This document shows, in pieces, positions 17,203 through 24,928 of a stretch of DNA of 64,000 nucleotides (its first letter is position 1; each line of letters begins with the position of its first letter). The notes beneath the pieces were generated by a model. The model saw only the letters and a program-made list of their open reading frames with translations. It made no database searches and was not told the DNA's origin. Source of the stretch: AB-137-C09 sp964458185 (GTDB lineage Bacteria > Pseudomonadota > Zetaproteobacteria > Mariprofundales > Mariprofundaceae); the NCBI GenBank assembly GCA_964458185.1, contig CAYWFG010000008.1:1-64000 (forward strand), written 5' to 3'. The translations under genes were made by a program, and so were the position numbers.

Positions 17203-18585
17203 TTAACCTTGGCTTTGATTCAACAAGATTTTAGCATCACGAATAATAAAAACATCAAAGTTTTTTTCTGCCACGCCTTGTGCATTGAAATAGACTTTTC
17301 CGCTTTCAGCCGGAAAGCCAGCACCATCATGCAATGCCTGAATAGCACGCGCCCCTTGCAGTCCAAGGCGGCTACCCAACAACAACAAGATATGCGCGGT
17401 ATCATAGCCCAAGGCAAACAATGCACTGGGGCGACCCTGCCCCCATGTTTCGCGGTAATGAGTGACAAGACGACTGGCATCGCTTGGCACAACAGGTTGG
17501 CAAAATTGGGATGCTGTTAAATAACGGCCGCTATCATCAAGTAAATGCTTATCCATCCAGCGATTGCTCCCCAGCATGGGGATTTTGCGCAAATCAACAT
17601 ACGCCAATTGCCCTGCAAGTTTAGCTACCATTGCCCCTGGCATCGCCAGATACAAGGCATCGACTCCTGGAGGAATACGAATGTCTAAGCGGCGCAGCGG
17701 AGTGAATATACGCAAGCCAATGTCAAGATCACGCAGTACCACTTCATCATCGGTAACGGCACGGAAGCTGCGCAGTCGATTGATATAATTAACGTTGTTA
17801 TTATCTAAAGTAAGCGTGGCAGCTATTTCACCCCCTGCTTGGGTGAAGGCTTGGGCAAATGTGCGGGCCTCATCCTGCTCGGATGCATTTTTTCCTGTGA
17901 TAATAGCAATGCGTGTCATTTTTGAACGGATGGCTTCTCGCGCCATAAAGCTGGCTTGAATGCCTCGCGCTATACTATGAATAAACAAGGCAGGGTGAGC
18001 AGCGGCAAATTCACTGTGTTTGCTTAAGCTGATGACGGGGATGTTATCACGGAGATGGGGGATAATGGCTTGAACATTATCGCGTAATAACGGGCCAATA
18101 ACCCAGTTTACGCCTCCTGCAACCAATTTTTCATAACCTTGCGCTGCAATAGCAGGAGAATCAGCCGCATCAATCACTGTTAACTGAACCATGTGCCCCC
18201 AATCGGGGCTACTCACAGCCAAGCGAATACCGTTCAATAAGGTTCGTCCATACGCTGCATAACGCCCGTGTAAGGGGAGAATAACACCAATATGGATGGG
18301 TTTCATGCCACGCTGCGCCCAATTGTAGCGAGGCCATGCCGATTGCAATGCAGAGGATGCATCAATAATCGGCGGACGCACAATAGGCGTTGTTGATTTT
18401 TCTTCGGTTGAAGGTGTTGATGTGCCAGATTTAACGGTGTTTAGCGCATGGTGAGTACCTAAAACAACCGTTGTTTGACAAGCAGATAACACAAACAATC
18501 CAACAACCGCCAACACAAAAGTCCTTAATTGAAGTAAGGGGAAAGATGTTGAAGTGGATGCGTGAATGTTGATAAAATGATTCAT
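17203..18585 (-). CDS. lpoA: Penicillin-binding protein activator, LpoA/LppC-type lipoprotein
   Basis: A protein of about 460 residues. The chosen ATG (MNHFINIH) gives a classical lipoprotein signal: hydrophobic FVLAVVGLFV, lipobox LSAC, and acylated cysteine near residue 36. A longer frame would run into the divergent rsmI. The mature part looks like a type I periplasmic binding protein (HIGVILPLHGRYAAYG; WVIGPLLRDNVQAI), the C-terminal domain of LpoA that stimulates PBP1A from the outer membrane. The N-terminal TPR domain of E. coli LpoA is absent, giving a shorter protein. Divergence from rsmI-yraN is a familiar arrangement. Confidence 0.82.
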   Translation of the reverse strand: MNHFINIHASTSTSFPLLQLRTFVLAVVGLFVLSACQTTVVLGTHHALNTVKSGTSTPSTEEKSTTPIVRPPIIDASSALQSAWPRYNWAQRGMKPIHIGVILPLHGRYAAYGRTLLNGIRLAVSSPDWGHMVQLTVIDAADSPAIAAQGYEKLVAGGVNWVIGPLLRDNVQAIIPHLRDNIPVISLSKHSEFAAAHPALFIHSIARGIQASFMAREAIRSKMTRIAIITGKNASEQDEARTFAQAFTQAGGEIAATLTLDNNNVNYINRLRSFRAVTDDEVVLRDLDIGLRIFTPLRRLDIRIPPGVDALYLAMPGAMVAKLAGQLAYVDLRKIPMLGSNRWMDKHLLDDSGRYLTASQFCQPVVPSDASRLVTHYRETWGQGRPSALFALGYDTAHILLLLGSRLGLQGARAIQALHDGAGFPAESGKVYFNAQGVAEKNFDVFIIRDAKILLNQSQG

Positions 18586-18633
18586 GGTATCAACCTTGTT
18601 GCAGACGGGGTGGGCATAGCATAGCATTGTCTC

Positions 18634-19509
18634 ATGGAAACGCAGACTAAAGCGAAAAAACCAACTGGCCAACTTTTCGTGGTCGCCACCCCGATTGGCA
18701 ACCTAGAAGACATGACTTTTCGCGCTATAAAAACATTACAAAACGTGACAAAAATCGCCGCTGAAGACACACGAACCAGCGGTGTATTATTGCGTCATTT
18801 TGATATTAAAACCCCGATGATGGCTTGCCACGAACATAACGAAACCGCAGTTAGCGCAAGTATTCTTCAGCTATTGGGTGATGGTCACGACGTTGCCCTC
18901 ATCTGTGATGCAGGCACGCCATTGATCAACGACCCTGGTTTTCGTTTGGTGCAACATATCAGCAGGGCTGGTGGTCGTATTGTGCCATTGCCGGGTGCAT
19001 GCAGTCCGATGGTTGCCTTGTCGGCGGCGGGGCTTGCCTCCGATCGTTTTAGCTACCTTGGTTTTTTTCCACGCAGTGGTCGCACCAAAGCTGAAGCCTT
19101 AAACTTTGTTGAACAACAACGGCACACCTTGATTTTTCTTGAGTCGCCAAAACGTATCATAAAGACCTTGAAAGCATTGCAACCATTGTGTGTTGACCGA
19201 GAGTTATGCGTTGCCCGTGAATTAACCAAATTGTACGAAGAATTCATACGCGGTTCGTGTGAAACCTTGCTGGCACATTTTGAGGCACAAGCACCGCGTG
19301 GTGAAATAGTATTGCTCATTGGCGCATGCAACGCCGCTGCGATTATTGATGATGATATGATTTTTGATCTGGCGCATTCGCCTGCAATCACCAATCTTGC
19401 CCCCTCTGCCAAAGCGCGTACCATAGCCAAGACTTTGGCTATCCCCCGCACCCGTGTCTATGATCTCTTGATGGCAGCAGGGGAAGACGCAAAAGATGTC
19501 AACCCATAA
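18634..19509 (+). CDS. rsmI: 16S rRNA (cytidine-1402-2'-O) methyltransferase RsmI
   Basis: A 291-residue tetrapyrrole-methylase-fold enzyme that 2'-O-methylates C1402 in the ribosomal P site. Marks are LFVVATPIGNLEDMTFRAI at the N-terminus, AAEDTRTSGVLL, LICDAGTPLINDPGF, LPGACSPMVALSAAGL and FLESPKRI. The length is normal. Its last 14 nt overlap yraN, and it is divergent from the LpoA-like gene. Confidence 0.95.
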   Translation: METQTKAKKPTGQLFVVATPIGNLEDMTFRAIKTLQNVTKIAAEDTRTSGVLLRHFDIKTPMMACHEHNETAVSASILQLLGDGHDVALICDAGTPLINDPGFRLVQHISRAGGRIVPLPGACSPMVALSAAGLASDRFSYLGFFPRSGRTKAEALNFVEQQRHTLIFLESPKRIIKTLKALQPLCVDRELCVARELTKLYEEFIRGSCETLLAHFEAQAPRGEIVLLIGACNAAAIIDDDMIFDLAHSPAITNLAPSAKARTIAKTLAIPRTRVYDLLMAAGEDAKDVNP

Positions 19510-19858
19510 AGGGCAACGTGGCGAACAACAAGCCTGTGATTATCTTGTGCGCCAAAGTTATAATATTCTCGCACGCAATGTGCGCATTGGCCCTGGTGAA
19601 CTTGATATTGTCGCCTTGCATCGGCAAGTATTGGCATTTATTGAAGTCAAATCGCATCAACAACGCACAGCAAGCATTCAAGCCGTACACCAAGACAAAC
19701 AACGCCGCATGATTCGTGCGGCTTCAGGCTGGCTGGCACAGCATCGGCATTATGCTGATTGCATCTGCCGTTTTGATGTAATCATTGTGACCCCAGCAAA
19801 GACTTGGCAAATACTGCCCTGCATCGAACACATGACCGATGCTTTTCGGGCGCGTTAA
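19496..19858 (+). CDS. yraN: YraN-family (UPF0102) endonuclease-like protein
   Basis: A 120-residue protein with the RecB-like nuclease fold of the UPF0102 family. Diagnostic residues are GERGEQ-like GQRGEQQACDYL, PGELDIVAL and FIEVKSH, which together form a putative D-ExK site. The function is not established. The start overlaps the 3' end of rsmI, its constant neighbour in proteobacteria. Confidence 0.9.
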   Translation: MSTHKGQRGEQQACDYLVRQSYNILARNVRIGPGELDIVALHRQVLAFIEVKSHQQRTASIQAVHQDKQRRMIRAASGWLAQHRHYADCICRFDVIIVTPAKTWQILPCIEHMTDAFRAR

Positions 19859-19885
19859 AAAATTAAAATAATAGAGGAGGTCTGT

Positions 19886-21109
19886 ATGCCAGACACAAAA
19901 ATTAATAAGGTTGTACTTGCCTATTCGGGTGGTTTAGATACATCCATTATCTTACGCTGGATTCAAAATACCTATGATTGTGAGGTGGTGACTTTTACCG
20001 CTGATATTGGGCAAGGTGAAGAGGTTGAAGAGGCGCGCAGCAAAGCAAAAGCTTGCCAAGCATCAGCGATTTACATTGAAGATCTTACTGAAACATTTGT
20101 CGCTGATTATGTATACCCGATTTTCCGTGCCAACGCAATTTATGAAGGCGAATACTTGCTAGGAACATCCGTTGCACGCCCTTTGATTGCCAAGCGCATG
20201 GTAGAAATTGCTGCCATCGAAAACGCCGATGCTGTCTCTCATGGGGCAACAGGAAAAGGTAACGATCAAGTGCGTTTTGAATTGGGTTTTTATGCATTGA
20301 AACCTGATGTTAAAGTCATTTCACCATGGCGTGAATGGGATTTGGTTTCGCGTGAAGATATGCTGCGCTTTGCTGAAGACCATGGTATTCCCGTTGAACG
20401 CAAACGTGCAGGCAGTAAGTCACCTTATTCGATGGATGCCAACTTATTGCATATTTCGTATGAAGGCTATGACCTTGAAGATCCTTGGTGTGAGCCTTCT
20501 GAATCCATGTGGCGTTGGAGTGTTGCCCCAGAGGAAGCCCCCGATACTGCTGAATACATTGAGATTACCTACAAACAAGGGGATATTATTGCCATCAATG
20601 GCGTTACCATGTCGCCTGCGACGGTGCTTGCCACATTAAACCGCATCGGTGGTGCGCATGGTATTGGACGCATTGATATTGTAGAAAACCGTTTCGTCGG
20701 CATGAAATCCCGTGGCTGCTATGAAACCCCCGGTGGCACGATCATGCTTAAGGCCCACCGCGCCATTGAGTCTATCACGCTGGATCGTGAAGCAGCCCAT
20801 TTAAAAGATGAATTAATGCCACGTTATGCAAAACTGGTTTACAATGGTTTTTGGTTTGCCCCTGAGCGTATCATGTTGCAACAAATGATTGATGTCTCAC
20901 AAACATGCGTCAATGGCGATGTTCGTTTAAAATTATTCAAAGGGTGCATCTCTGTTGTTGGTCGTCGTTCCGATGATTCATTGTTTGATGAACGCTTATG
21001 CACCTTTGAAGATGACCAAGGAGCATACGATCAAAAAGATGCAGCAGGGTTTATCAAGCTTAATGCCCTTCGCCTGCGCATGGAGGCGTTGGCTGGGCGA
21101 CGGTATTGA
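19886..21109 (+). CDS. argG: Argininosuccinate synthase
   Basis: A 407-residue ATP-dependent ligase that joins citrulline and aspartate in arginine synthesis. The N-terminal ATP pyrophosphatase motif is LAYSGGLDTSII. Other marks are GATGKGNDQVRFELG, SPYSMDANLLHISYEG and GGTIMLKAHRAIESITLDR. The length matches the type I enzyme (about 400). AGAGGAGG lies 9 nt before the ATG. It follows yraN by 27 nt and may share its transcript; a stem-loop follows the stop codon. Confidence 0.97.
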   Translation: MPDTKINKVVLAYSGGLDTSIILRWIQNTYDCEVVTFTADIGQGEEVEEARSKAKACQASAIYIEDLTETFVADYVYPIFRANAIYEGEYLLGTSVARPLIAKRMVEIAAIENADAVSHGATGKGNDQVRFELGFYALKPDVKVISPWREWDLVSREDMLRFAEDHGIPVERKRAGSKSPYSMDANLLHISYEGYDLEDPWCEPSESMWRWSVAPEEAPDTAEYIEITYKQGDIIAINGVTMSPATVLATLNRIGGAHGIGRIDIVENRFVGMKSRGCYETPGGTIMLKAHRAIESITLDREAAHLKDELMPRYAKLVYNGFWFAPERIMLQQMIDVSQTCVNGDVRLKLFKGCISVVGRRSDDSLFDERLCTFEDDQGAYDQKDAAGFIKLNALRLRMEALAGRRY

Positions 21110-21113
21110 TTTT

Positions 21114-21158
21114 AGCGGATGTTACGCAGTAATAACGGGTTTCAGCGTAACATCCGCT
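21114..21158. repeat. 14-bp perfect inverted repeat after argG
   Basis: AGCGGATGTTACGC (21114-21127) is repeated inverted as GCGTAACATCCGCT (21145-21158) around a 17-nt loop. It begins 4 nt after the argG stop codon. Without a T-run it is not a classical terminator. The GCGTAACATC part also occurs at 2138-2147 inside the 39-bp repeat. Confidence 0.7.
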
Positions 21159-21501
21159 ACAAACTAATCAAAGAAATCACTGGCATTCCCGTAAACGAGG
21201 CGGTTTTTTCTTACTTGGCTCTGCCTCGCCTTGTAGTAGTTTTTTCAGCTTCCCGTGTAAGATGGGAAGCCGTCAAAGCGTACATGACCTAAAGGTTTGG
21301 TTTCTTGCACAAAAATAGATGCAGAACAGATTAAAATTATGTAGCGGAAATGCCCATGCTATTTAAAAAAAACAGTTGATTAATATATGAGGAAATCATA
21401 TTATGGCCTTCAATAGTTGCTATTACATGGTATATAAAAACGACCTTGTTGATGCAATTATTTGAGTATTCAATTACACTTACTTTAGTCACGGGAGCAT
21501 G

Positions 21502-21541
21502 AAAAAAGAATTAATATATTAATTAACATTGATTCTTTTTT
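21502..21541. terminator. AT-rich bidirectional hairpin upstream of the Roadblock gene
   Basis: AAAAAAGAAT (21502-21511) and ATTCTTTTTT (21532-21541) form the outer stem, and a perfect 16-bp palindrome AATTAATATATTAATT (21509-21524) overlaps its left arm. The A- and T-tracts resemble a two-way terminator, but the stem contains almost no G-C pairs. Confidence 0.4.
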
Positions 21542-21600
21542 TATTAAGAGTTAAAGAATGATGGTTGAATAGTAGAGAAATATAAATACGGAGAATAGAT

Positions 21601-21960
21601 ATGGCAGATGCAAATACAGTTGTAGCAAATTTAATAAAATTGGATGGTGCAATTGCAGCAATAATTGTTGATTCTGATTCTGGCATGGTTTTAGCGTCAG
21701 AATCTAATAACTTTGATACTGAAATTGCAGCGGCTGGAAACACTCGTGTGGTTCAAGCAAAGCGAAACACAATGAAAATGCTGGAGTTGAATGATCATAT
21801 TGATGATATATTAATTACGCTTGATTCACAGTATCATTTGATTCGCCCTCTGGTTAACAATGATGCTATTTTTGGCTATTTGGTGGTATTAAAATCAGGT
21901 ATCAACTTGGCGATGGCACGCTCTCTTTTAAAAAAAGAAATGGCAACCCTTAGCATTTAA
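21601..21960 (+). CDS. Single-domain Roadblock/LC7 protein
   Basis: A 119-residue protein with no signal peptide. The profile fits the Roadblock/LC7 (MglB-like) fold: an N-terminal helix (VVANLIKLDGAIAAI), a strand pair with DSDSGMVLASES, a helix (EIAAAGNTRVVQAKRNTMKML), then the strand DILITLDSQYHLIRPL and a final helix (INLAMARSLLKKEMATL). Such proteins act as dimers on small Ras-like GTPases. No MglA-like GTPase or ArfGAP-like partner is adjacent; the gene stands alone between an AT-rich hairpin and its own strong terminator. ACGGAG precedes the ATG. Confidence 0.65.
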   Translation: MADANTVVANLIKLDGAIAAIIVDSDSGMVLASESNNFDTEIAAAGNTRVVQAKRNTMKMLELNDHIDDILITLDSQYHLIRPLVNNDAIFGYLVVLKSGINLAMARSLLKKEMATLSI

Positions 21961-21982
21961 GCTTGCATTTTATAGATCTATT

Positions 21983-22012
21983 AAGGAGCGTTACCTAACG
22001 CTCCTTTTTTTA
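21983..22012 (+). terminator. Intrinsic terminator after the Roadblock gene
   Basis: AAGGAGCGTTA and TAACGCTCCTT form a near-perfect stem around a very short loop, followed by T residues to 22011. It lies 23 nt after the stop codon. Confidence 0.92.
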
Positions 22013-22056
22013 AAAAAGATAATTGTTGAGCCTGTGTAAGTATTTAAACACATAAC

Positions 22057-22216
22057 TCAACACCTTCGCTAATTTTTAGTCTAAAATTAAGACAAAAAGT
22101 CAATAATTGCACTTATGATACGAATTCAGGATTTTTAATATACAGTGCATATAAGAAATGAAGCGGTTGCTCGCTTGCTTTATAGAAAAACACCTGAAAA
22201 TTGGCGAAGGTATTGA
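22057..22216. mobile_element. MITE-like element of about 160 bp
   Basis: Terminal inverted repeats of 23 bp match at 20 of 23 positions: the left end starts TCAACACCTTCGC (22057-22079) and the right end, read on the minus strand from 22216, starts TCAATACCTTCGC. The 114-bp interior has no open frame of note. The left 47 bp recur at 1979-2025. Size, terminal repeats, lack of coding and a second partial copy all fit a non-autonomous miniature transposable element. No flanking target duplication was established. Confidence 0.65.
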
Positions 22217-22255
22217 TAACTGGTGGCAGTTTCTTACGCTTACAGAGAAGAGAAA

Positions 22256-23686
22256 CTACCGAAACAAGCGCATTAACAAACCCACCACACGGCGCATGCG
22301 CTCTGAAAATATTCGCGCTGTATAAAAACTGCCTGCAATGCGCTTGTTGACCTCACTCAATGTTGGGTAAGGTGCAATTGCTGCTGCCATCGCACTAATT
22401 TTTAATTGCTCATTGATCGCCAACACCCATGGTTGAATCAATTCCCCTGCATGCAAGCTGGCAATCGTTGCCCCTAAAATACGACCGTTCGGACGGACGA
22501 TAACCTTAACCAAGCCTTCGGTTCTGCGCTCTGCCTGCGCCCGATCATTATCAGCAAACGACCAATGCAACACACGATGCTTGATGCCTTGTTTTTGCGC
22601 ATCGGATGCTGCAAGACCAACATGCGCCAATTCTGGGTCGGTATACGTCACCCAAGGAACCGCTTGGTAACGCACCTTCACTGGCCATTTAAACAATATA
22701 TTGCGCAGCACAATCCCTGCTTGATACGCTGCCATGTGGGTGAACTGGTAAGGTCCCACAACATCACCCATGGCAAAAACACGAGGGTTGCTGGTGCGCA
22801 ACGACGCATTCACCGTGATACCACGGTCAGTATAATCAACCCCTGCTTGTGCTAACGCTAAACCATGAACATTGGCGCGCCGCCCTGTGGCAATCAACAC
22901 ATGCGAGCCAGTCGTGCATTGGGTAATTCCATCCATCTCACAAAACACTTGAATATCGCCTGAAGGCAAGGCTTCAAAACGAATGTTGCGCCCCCCTTCA
23001 TAAAATTGTATGCCCTCTTCTTGCAAGCGTTGAATCACCACAGCCGCAGCATCAGGATCACCTTTAACCAATAACCGAACTACTTCCATCACCGTAACAT
23101 CAGCCCCTAAGCGGCGAGAGGCTTGTGCCAATTCCATGCCAATAGGACCACCACCAACCACAATTAAATGAGAAATAGATTTTTTTTGATTAAAAATATT
23201 TTCATTGGTGAAAAAAGGAATCGTTTCCAAGCCTTTAATCGGGGGAATAAAAGGAGAAGAGCCTGTCGCTACAACAATATATTTAGCGTGAACCGTCACC
23301 TCACCCGCTTGAATGCATTGCTTGCCAACAAAGCTGGCTGCCGCCTGAATCACGCGCACACCCAACGCTTCAAAACGTGCCACCGAATCATTCGGTGCAA
23401 TGGCAGCAATCACCGATTGTACATGATCATGCACTGCCGCATAATCAACAGTGATGGAATCTACACGAACACCAAAGGCTGGTGCATCTCGAATATGTGC
23501 CGTTTTTTCAGCGGCTGCGAGCAAAGCCTTGGAAGGAACACAGCCTGTATTGAGGCAATCGCCCCCCATCGCGCCTTTTTCAATCAGCACTACACTAGCA
23601 CCCATTTGCACAGCACCTGCAGCTAGGGTTAACCCACTAGAACCTGCTCCAATAATACAAACATCAACATGAATTACTTCCCCCAT
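22256..23686 (-). CDS. Lipoamide-dehydrogenase/mercuric-reductase-like flavoprotein
   Basis: A 476-residue class I pyridine nucleotide-disulfide oxidoreductase. It has an N-terminal FAD site (VCIIGAGSSGLTLAAGA), a redox-active disulfide in GGDCLNTGCVPSKAL (C44, C49), an NAD(P)H site (LIVVGGGPIGMELAQ) and a second FAD segment (RVFAMGDVVGP). The C-terminal His-Pro of lipoamide dehydrogenase is replaced (APYPTLSE), and the C-terminal Cys pair and N-terminal metal domain of MerA are absent. It is therefore neither a proven E3 nor a proven mercuric reductase. It lies 138 nt after the PII-like gene at the end of the metal-efflux cluster, with its own AAGGGG site. Confidence 0.8.
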   Translation of the reverse strand: MGEVIHVDVCIIGAGSSGLTLAAGAVQMGASVVLIEKGAMGGDCLNTGCVPSKALLAAAEKTAHIRDAPAFGVRVDSITVDYAAVHDHVQSVIAAIAPNDSVARFEALGVRVIQAAASFVGKQCIQAGEVTVHAKYIVVATGSSPFIPPIKGLETIPFFTNENIFNQKKSISHLIVVGGGPIGMELAQASRRLGADVTVMEVVRLLVKGDPDAAAVVIQRLQEEGIQFYEGGRNIRFEALPSGDIQVFCEMDGITQCTTGSHVLIATGRRANVHGLALAQAGVDYTDRGITVNASLRTSNPRVFAMGDVVGPYQFTHMAAYQAGIVLRNILFKWPVKVRYQAVPWVTYTDPELAHVGLAASDAQKQGIKHRVLHWSFADNDRAQAERRTEGLVKVIVRPNGRILGATIASLHAGELIQPWVLAINEQLKISAMAAAIAPYPTLSEVNKRIAGSFYTARIFSERMRRVVGLLMRLFR

Positions 23687-23781
23687 ACTAACATCCCCTT
23701 TTCGACAGTTATATTAACAAGAGTCGTGCCTTTTGGCAAAGCATTACAATGAATAATTGATGATTAGAGCCTTGTTTCCAA

Positions 23782-23820
23782 TATCAATATGCTTTAAAAA
23801 GGTCAAGTGCGTAAGATCAG
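23782..23820 (+). repeat. 39-bp dispersed repeat, copy 2
   Basis: Matches 2111-2149 at 37 of 39 positions, same orientation relative to the plus strand. It ends 4 nt before the stop codon end of the PII-like gene. Confidence 0.75.
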
Positions 23821-23824
23821 TTAA

Positions 23825-24178
23825 TCACCGAATCGGGCATGGCGGACAACAACAATCAAACGCTTCTTTAGTGCGTATACGGTACAATGTATCGACAGGG
23901 AAAACAGCCACCAAACCATCGCCTGATTGCCCCGTGTAAGCCGTCTCCATAATACATTGGGCAATGCTATCGGTTTCAGATGCATCGCAAAAAATTTCAA
24001 TTTGCGCATGGTTGCACATCATGTCTTCTCGATAATAATCGTGGTATTCACCATAACCACGCACCTGTGTGACACTGATGCCAGAGACATTGATGTCACG
24101 CAATGCCGCTTCAACTTTTTTTAACACCAAACTGCTGATCACAGCGGTAATACGTTTATAATTCACATGGTCATTCAT
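23825..24178 (-). CDS. PII-like protein of the metal-efflux-associated (PII-NG) type
   Basis: About 117 residues from the ATG with GAGGGAG 8 nt upstream; an earlier ATG lacks such a site. The PII core is clear: RGYGEYHDYY opens the T-loop, and TGQSGDGLVAVFPVDTLYRI is the nucleotide-binding B-loop region. The uridylylation tyrosine is missing; the segment reads MMCNHAQIEIF, with Met, Cys and His side chains. The C-terminus ends in a Cys-rich tail (DCCCPPCPIR). The PII-NG group is known for lying beside CusA/CzcA-type pumps, as here. It probably senses nucleotides, metal, or both in the cytosol and acts on the efflux system; its target is unknown. Confidence 0.8.
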   Translation of the reverse strand: MNDHVNYKRITAVISSLVLKKVEAALRDINVSGISVTQVRGYGEYHDYYREDMMCNHAQIEIFCDASETDSIAQCIMETAYTGQSGDGLVAVFPVDTLYRIRTKEAFDCCCPPCPIR

Positions 24179-24245
24179 GATTAAAACTCCCTCTTTCATC
24201 AAATGTGCAAGCCATGAGTCACCATAGCTTGCACAAATTCACCCT

Positions 24246-24749
24246 TTATTTATTATCAGGGTATTTCACACCGATAAAATGTTTGCCACCATCTTCGGTT
24301 TTAAACAACACCATGATCTTGTGTTGCCCTGGGTGGTCAAGCTCATAGCCTGCCATATACCAATCGCCCATTTTCATCATCATCTTGGATTCTGATTTGT
24401 CGTTGGGGTGGGTAACTTTAGAGTTCACCGCTTGTAAGCCAACAACAGCACCATCTTTTTCAACTTTAACCATCAAGTGGAACGAACCACCGTGTGCCAT
24501 ACCTTCAGGGGCTTTCATGACATGAAAGCTTACTGTGTAACCATCGACATCAGCCTTTTCCAGATACGTCCCTTTTTTCATGCCACCATCATGGCTCATC
24601 TCGCCCTTCATGTGACCGTCATGCATGTTGCATGGGTTGTGGGCATGCCCTTCGCCATGGGCATGATCGCCTGTTGCCCACGCGCTTGGCATGGCAAGGC
24701 TGGCGGCAAACAATGCCGCTGCTGTTAATAACATCCGTGTTTTTTTCAT
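24246..24749 (-). CDS. His/Met-rich periplasmic protein (FixH/YtkA-like domain)
   Basis: A 167-residue secreted protein: signal peptide MKKTRMLLTAAALFAASLA with cleavage near AWA, then a metal-ligand-rich stretch (HAHGEGHAHNPCNMHDGHM, residues about 29-48), then a beta-rich domain (YTVSFHVMKAPE, SFHLMVKVEKDG, HKIMVLFKTEDGGKHFIGV) resembling FixH/YtkA folds. Further Met runs (SKMMMKMGDW) add soft-metal ligands. By context it likely captures copper or silver in the periplasm and hands it to the CusB/CusA pump, a role CusF plays elsewhere, but it is not CusF. AAGGAG precedes the start. Confidence 0.7.
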   Translation of the reverse strand: MKKTRMLLTAAALFAASLAMPSAWATGDHAHGEGHAHNPCNMHDGHMKGEMSHDGGMKKGTYLEKADVDGYTVSFHVMKAPEGMAHGGSFHLMVKVEKDGAVVGLQAVNSKVTHPNDKSESKMMMKMGDWYMAGYELDHPGQHKIMVLFKTEDGGKHFIGVKYPDNK

Positions 24750-24758
24750 GTAAACTCC

Positions 24759-24905
24759 TTAGTGTTCATGTTTTAAAATATAAGGCTTTGAATCCTGATG
24801 GGTTTCAGGATCGCCTGTGTGTTCCCAGCCTTTACTGTCGTGAAGGCCAGTGCAACCCATTAACAACGCCGAGAGAAAAACTACCAATATAATCGTTTTA
24901 TCCAT
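24759..24905 (-). CDS. 48-residue small lipoprotein, type 1
   Basis: A short gene read from the ATG at 24905 to TAA at 24759. It has a strong AAGGAG 7 nt upstream. The product opens MDKTIILVVFLSALLMGC, a complete lipoprotein signal with lipobox LMGC, leaving a mature peptide of about 31 residues with four histidines (LHDSKGWEHTGDPETHQD, HEH end). It lies between the cytochrome and His/Met-rich genes, in the same direction. No family is recognised. A second 48-residue lipoprotein occurs 1.2 kb upstream in the operon and shares an HTG...H pattern. Confidence 0.7.
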   Translation of the reverse strand: MDKTIILVVFLSALLMGCTGLHDSKGWEHTGDPETHQDSKPYILKHEH

Positions 24906-24928
24906 TTCTCACTCCTTGTTTTATGCTC

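Larger units (their letters stand above)
21110..21600. other. 491-bp intergenic region argG-Roadblock gene with three stem-loops
   Basis: No convincing gene is seen. It holds a long-armed hairpin just after argG (21114-21158), a GCTTCCC/GGGAAGC stem near 21248-21270, and an AT-only palindrome inside a 10-bp inverted repeat (21502-21541). A short reverse-strand frame of about 37 codons around 21257-21360 was seen but is too weak to call a gene. The region is low in GC and looks like remains of small inserted sequences. Confidence 0.5.

Noticed and set aside
21257..21360. Reverse-strand frame of about 37 codons downstream of argG that reads smoothly, a possible decayed transposase tail.
   Set aside because: Too short, no start or ribosome-binding site, and no recognisable transposase motif; chance openness cannot be excluded.
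22256..23686. Annotation as mercuric reductase (merA).
   Set aside because: The C-terminal cysteine pair and the N-terminal metal-binding domain of MerA are absent and no mer genes are near.
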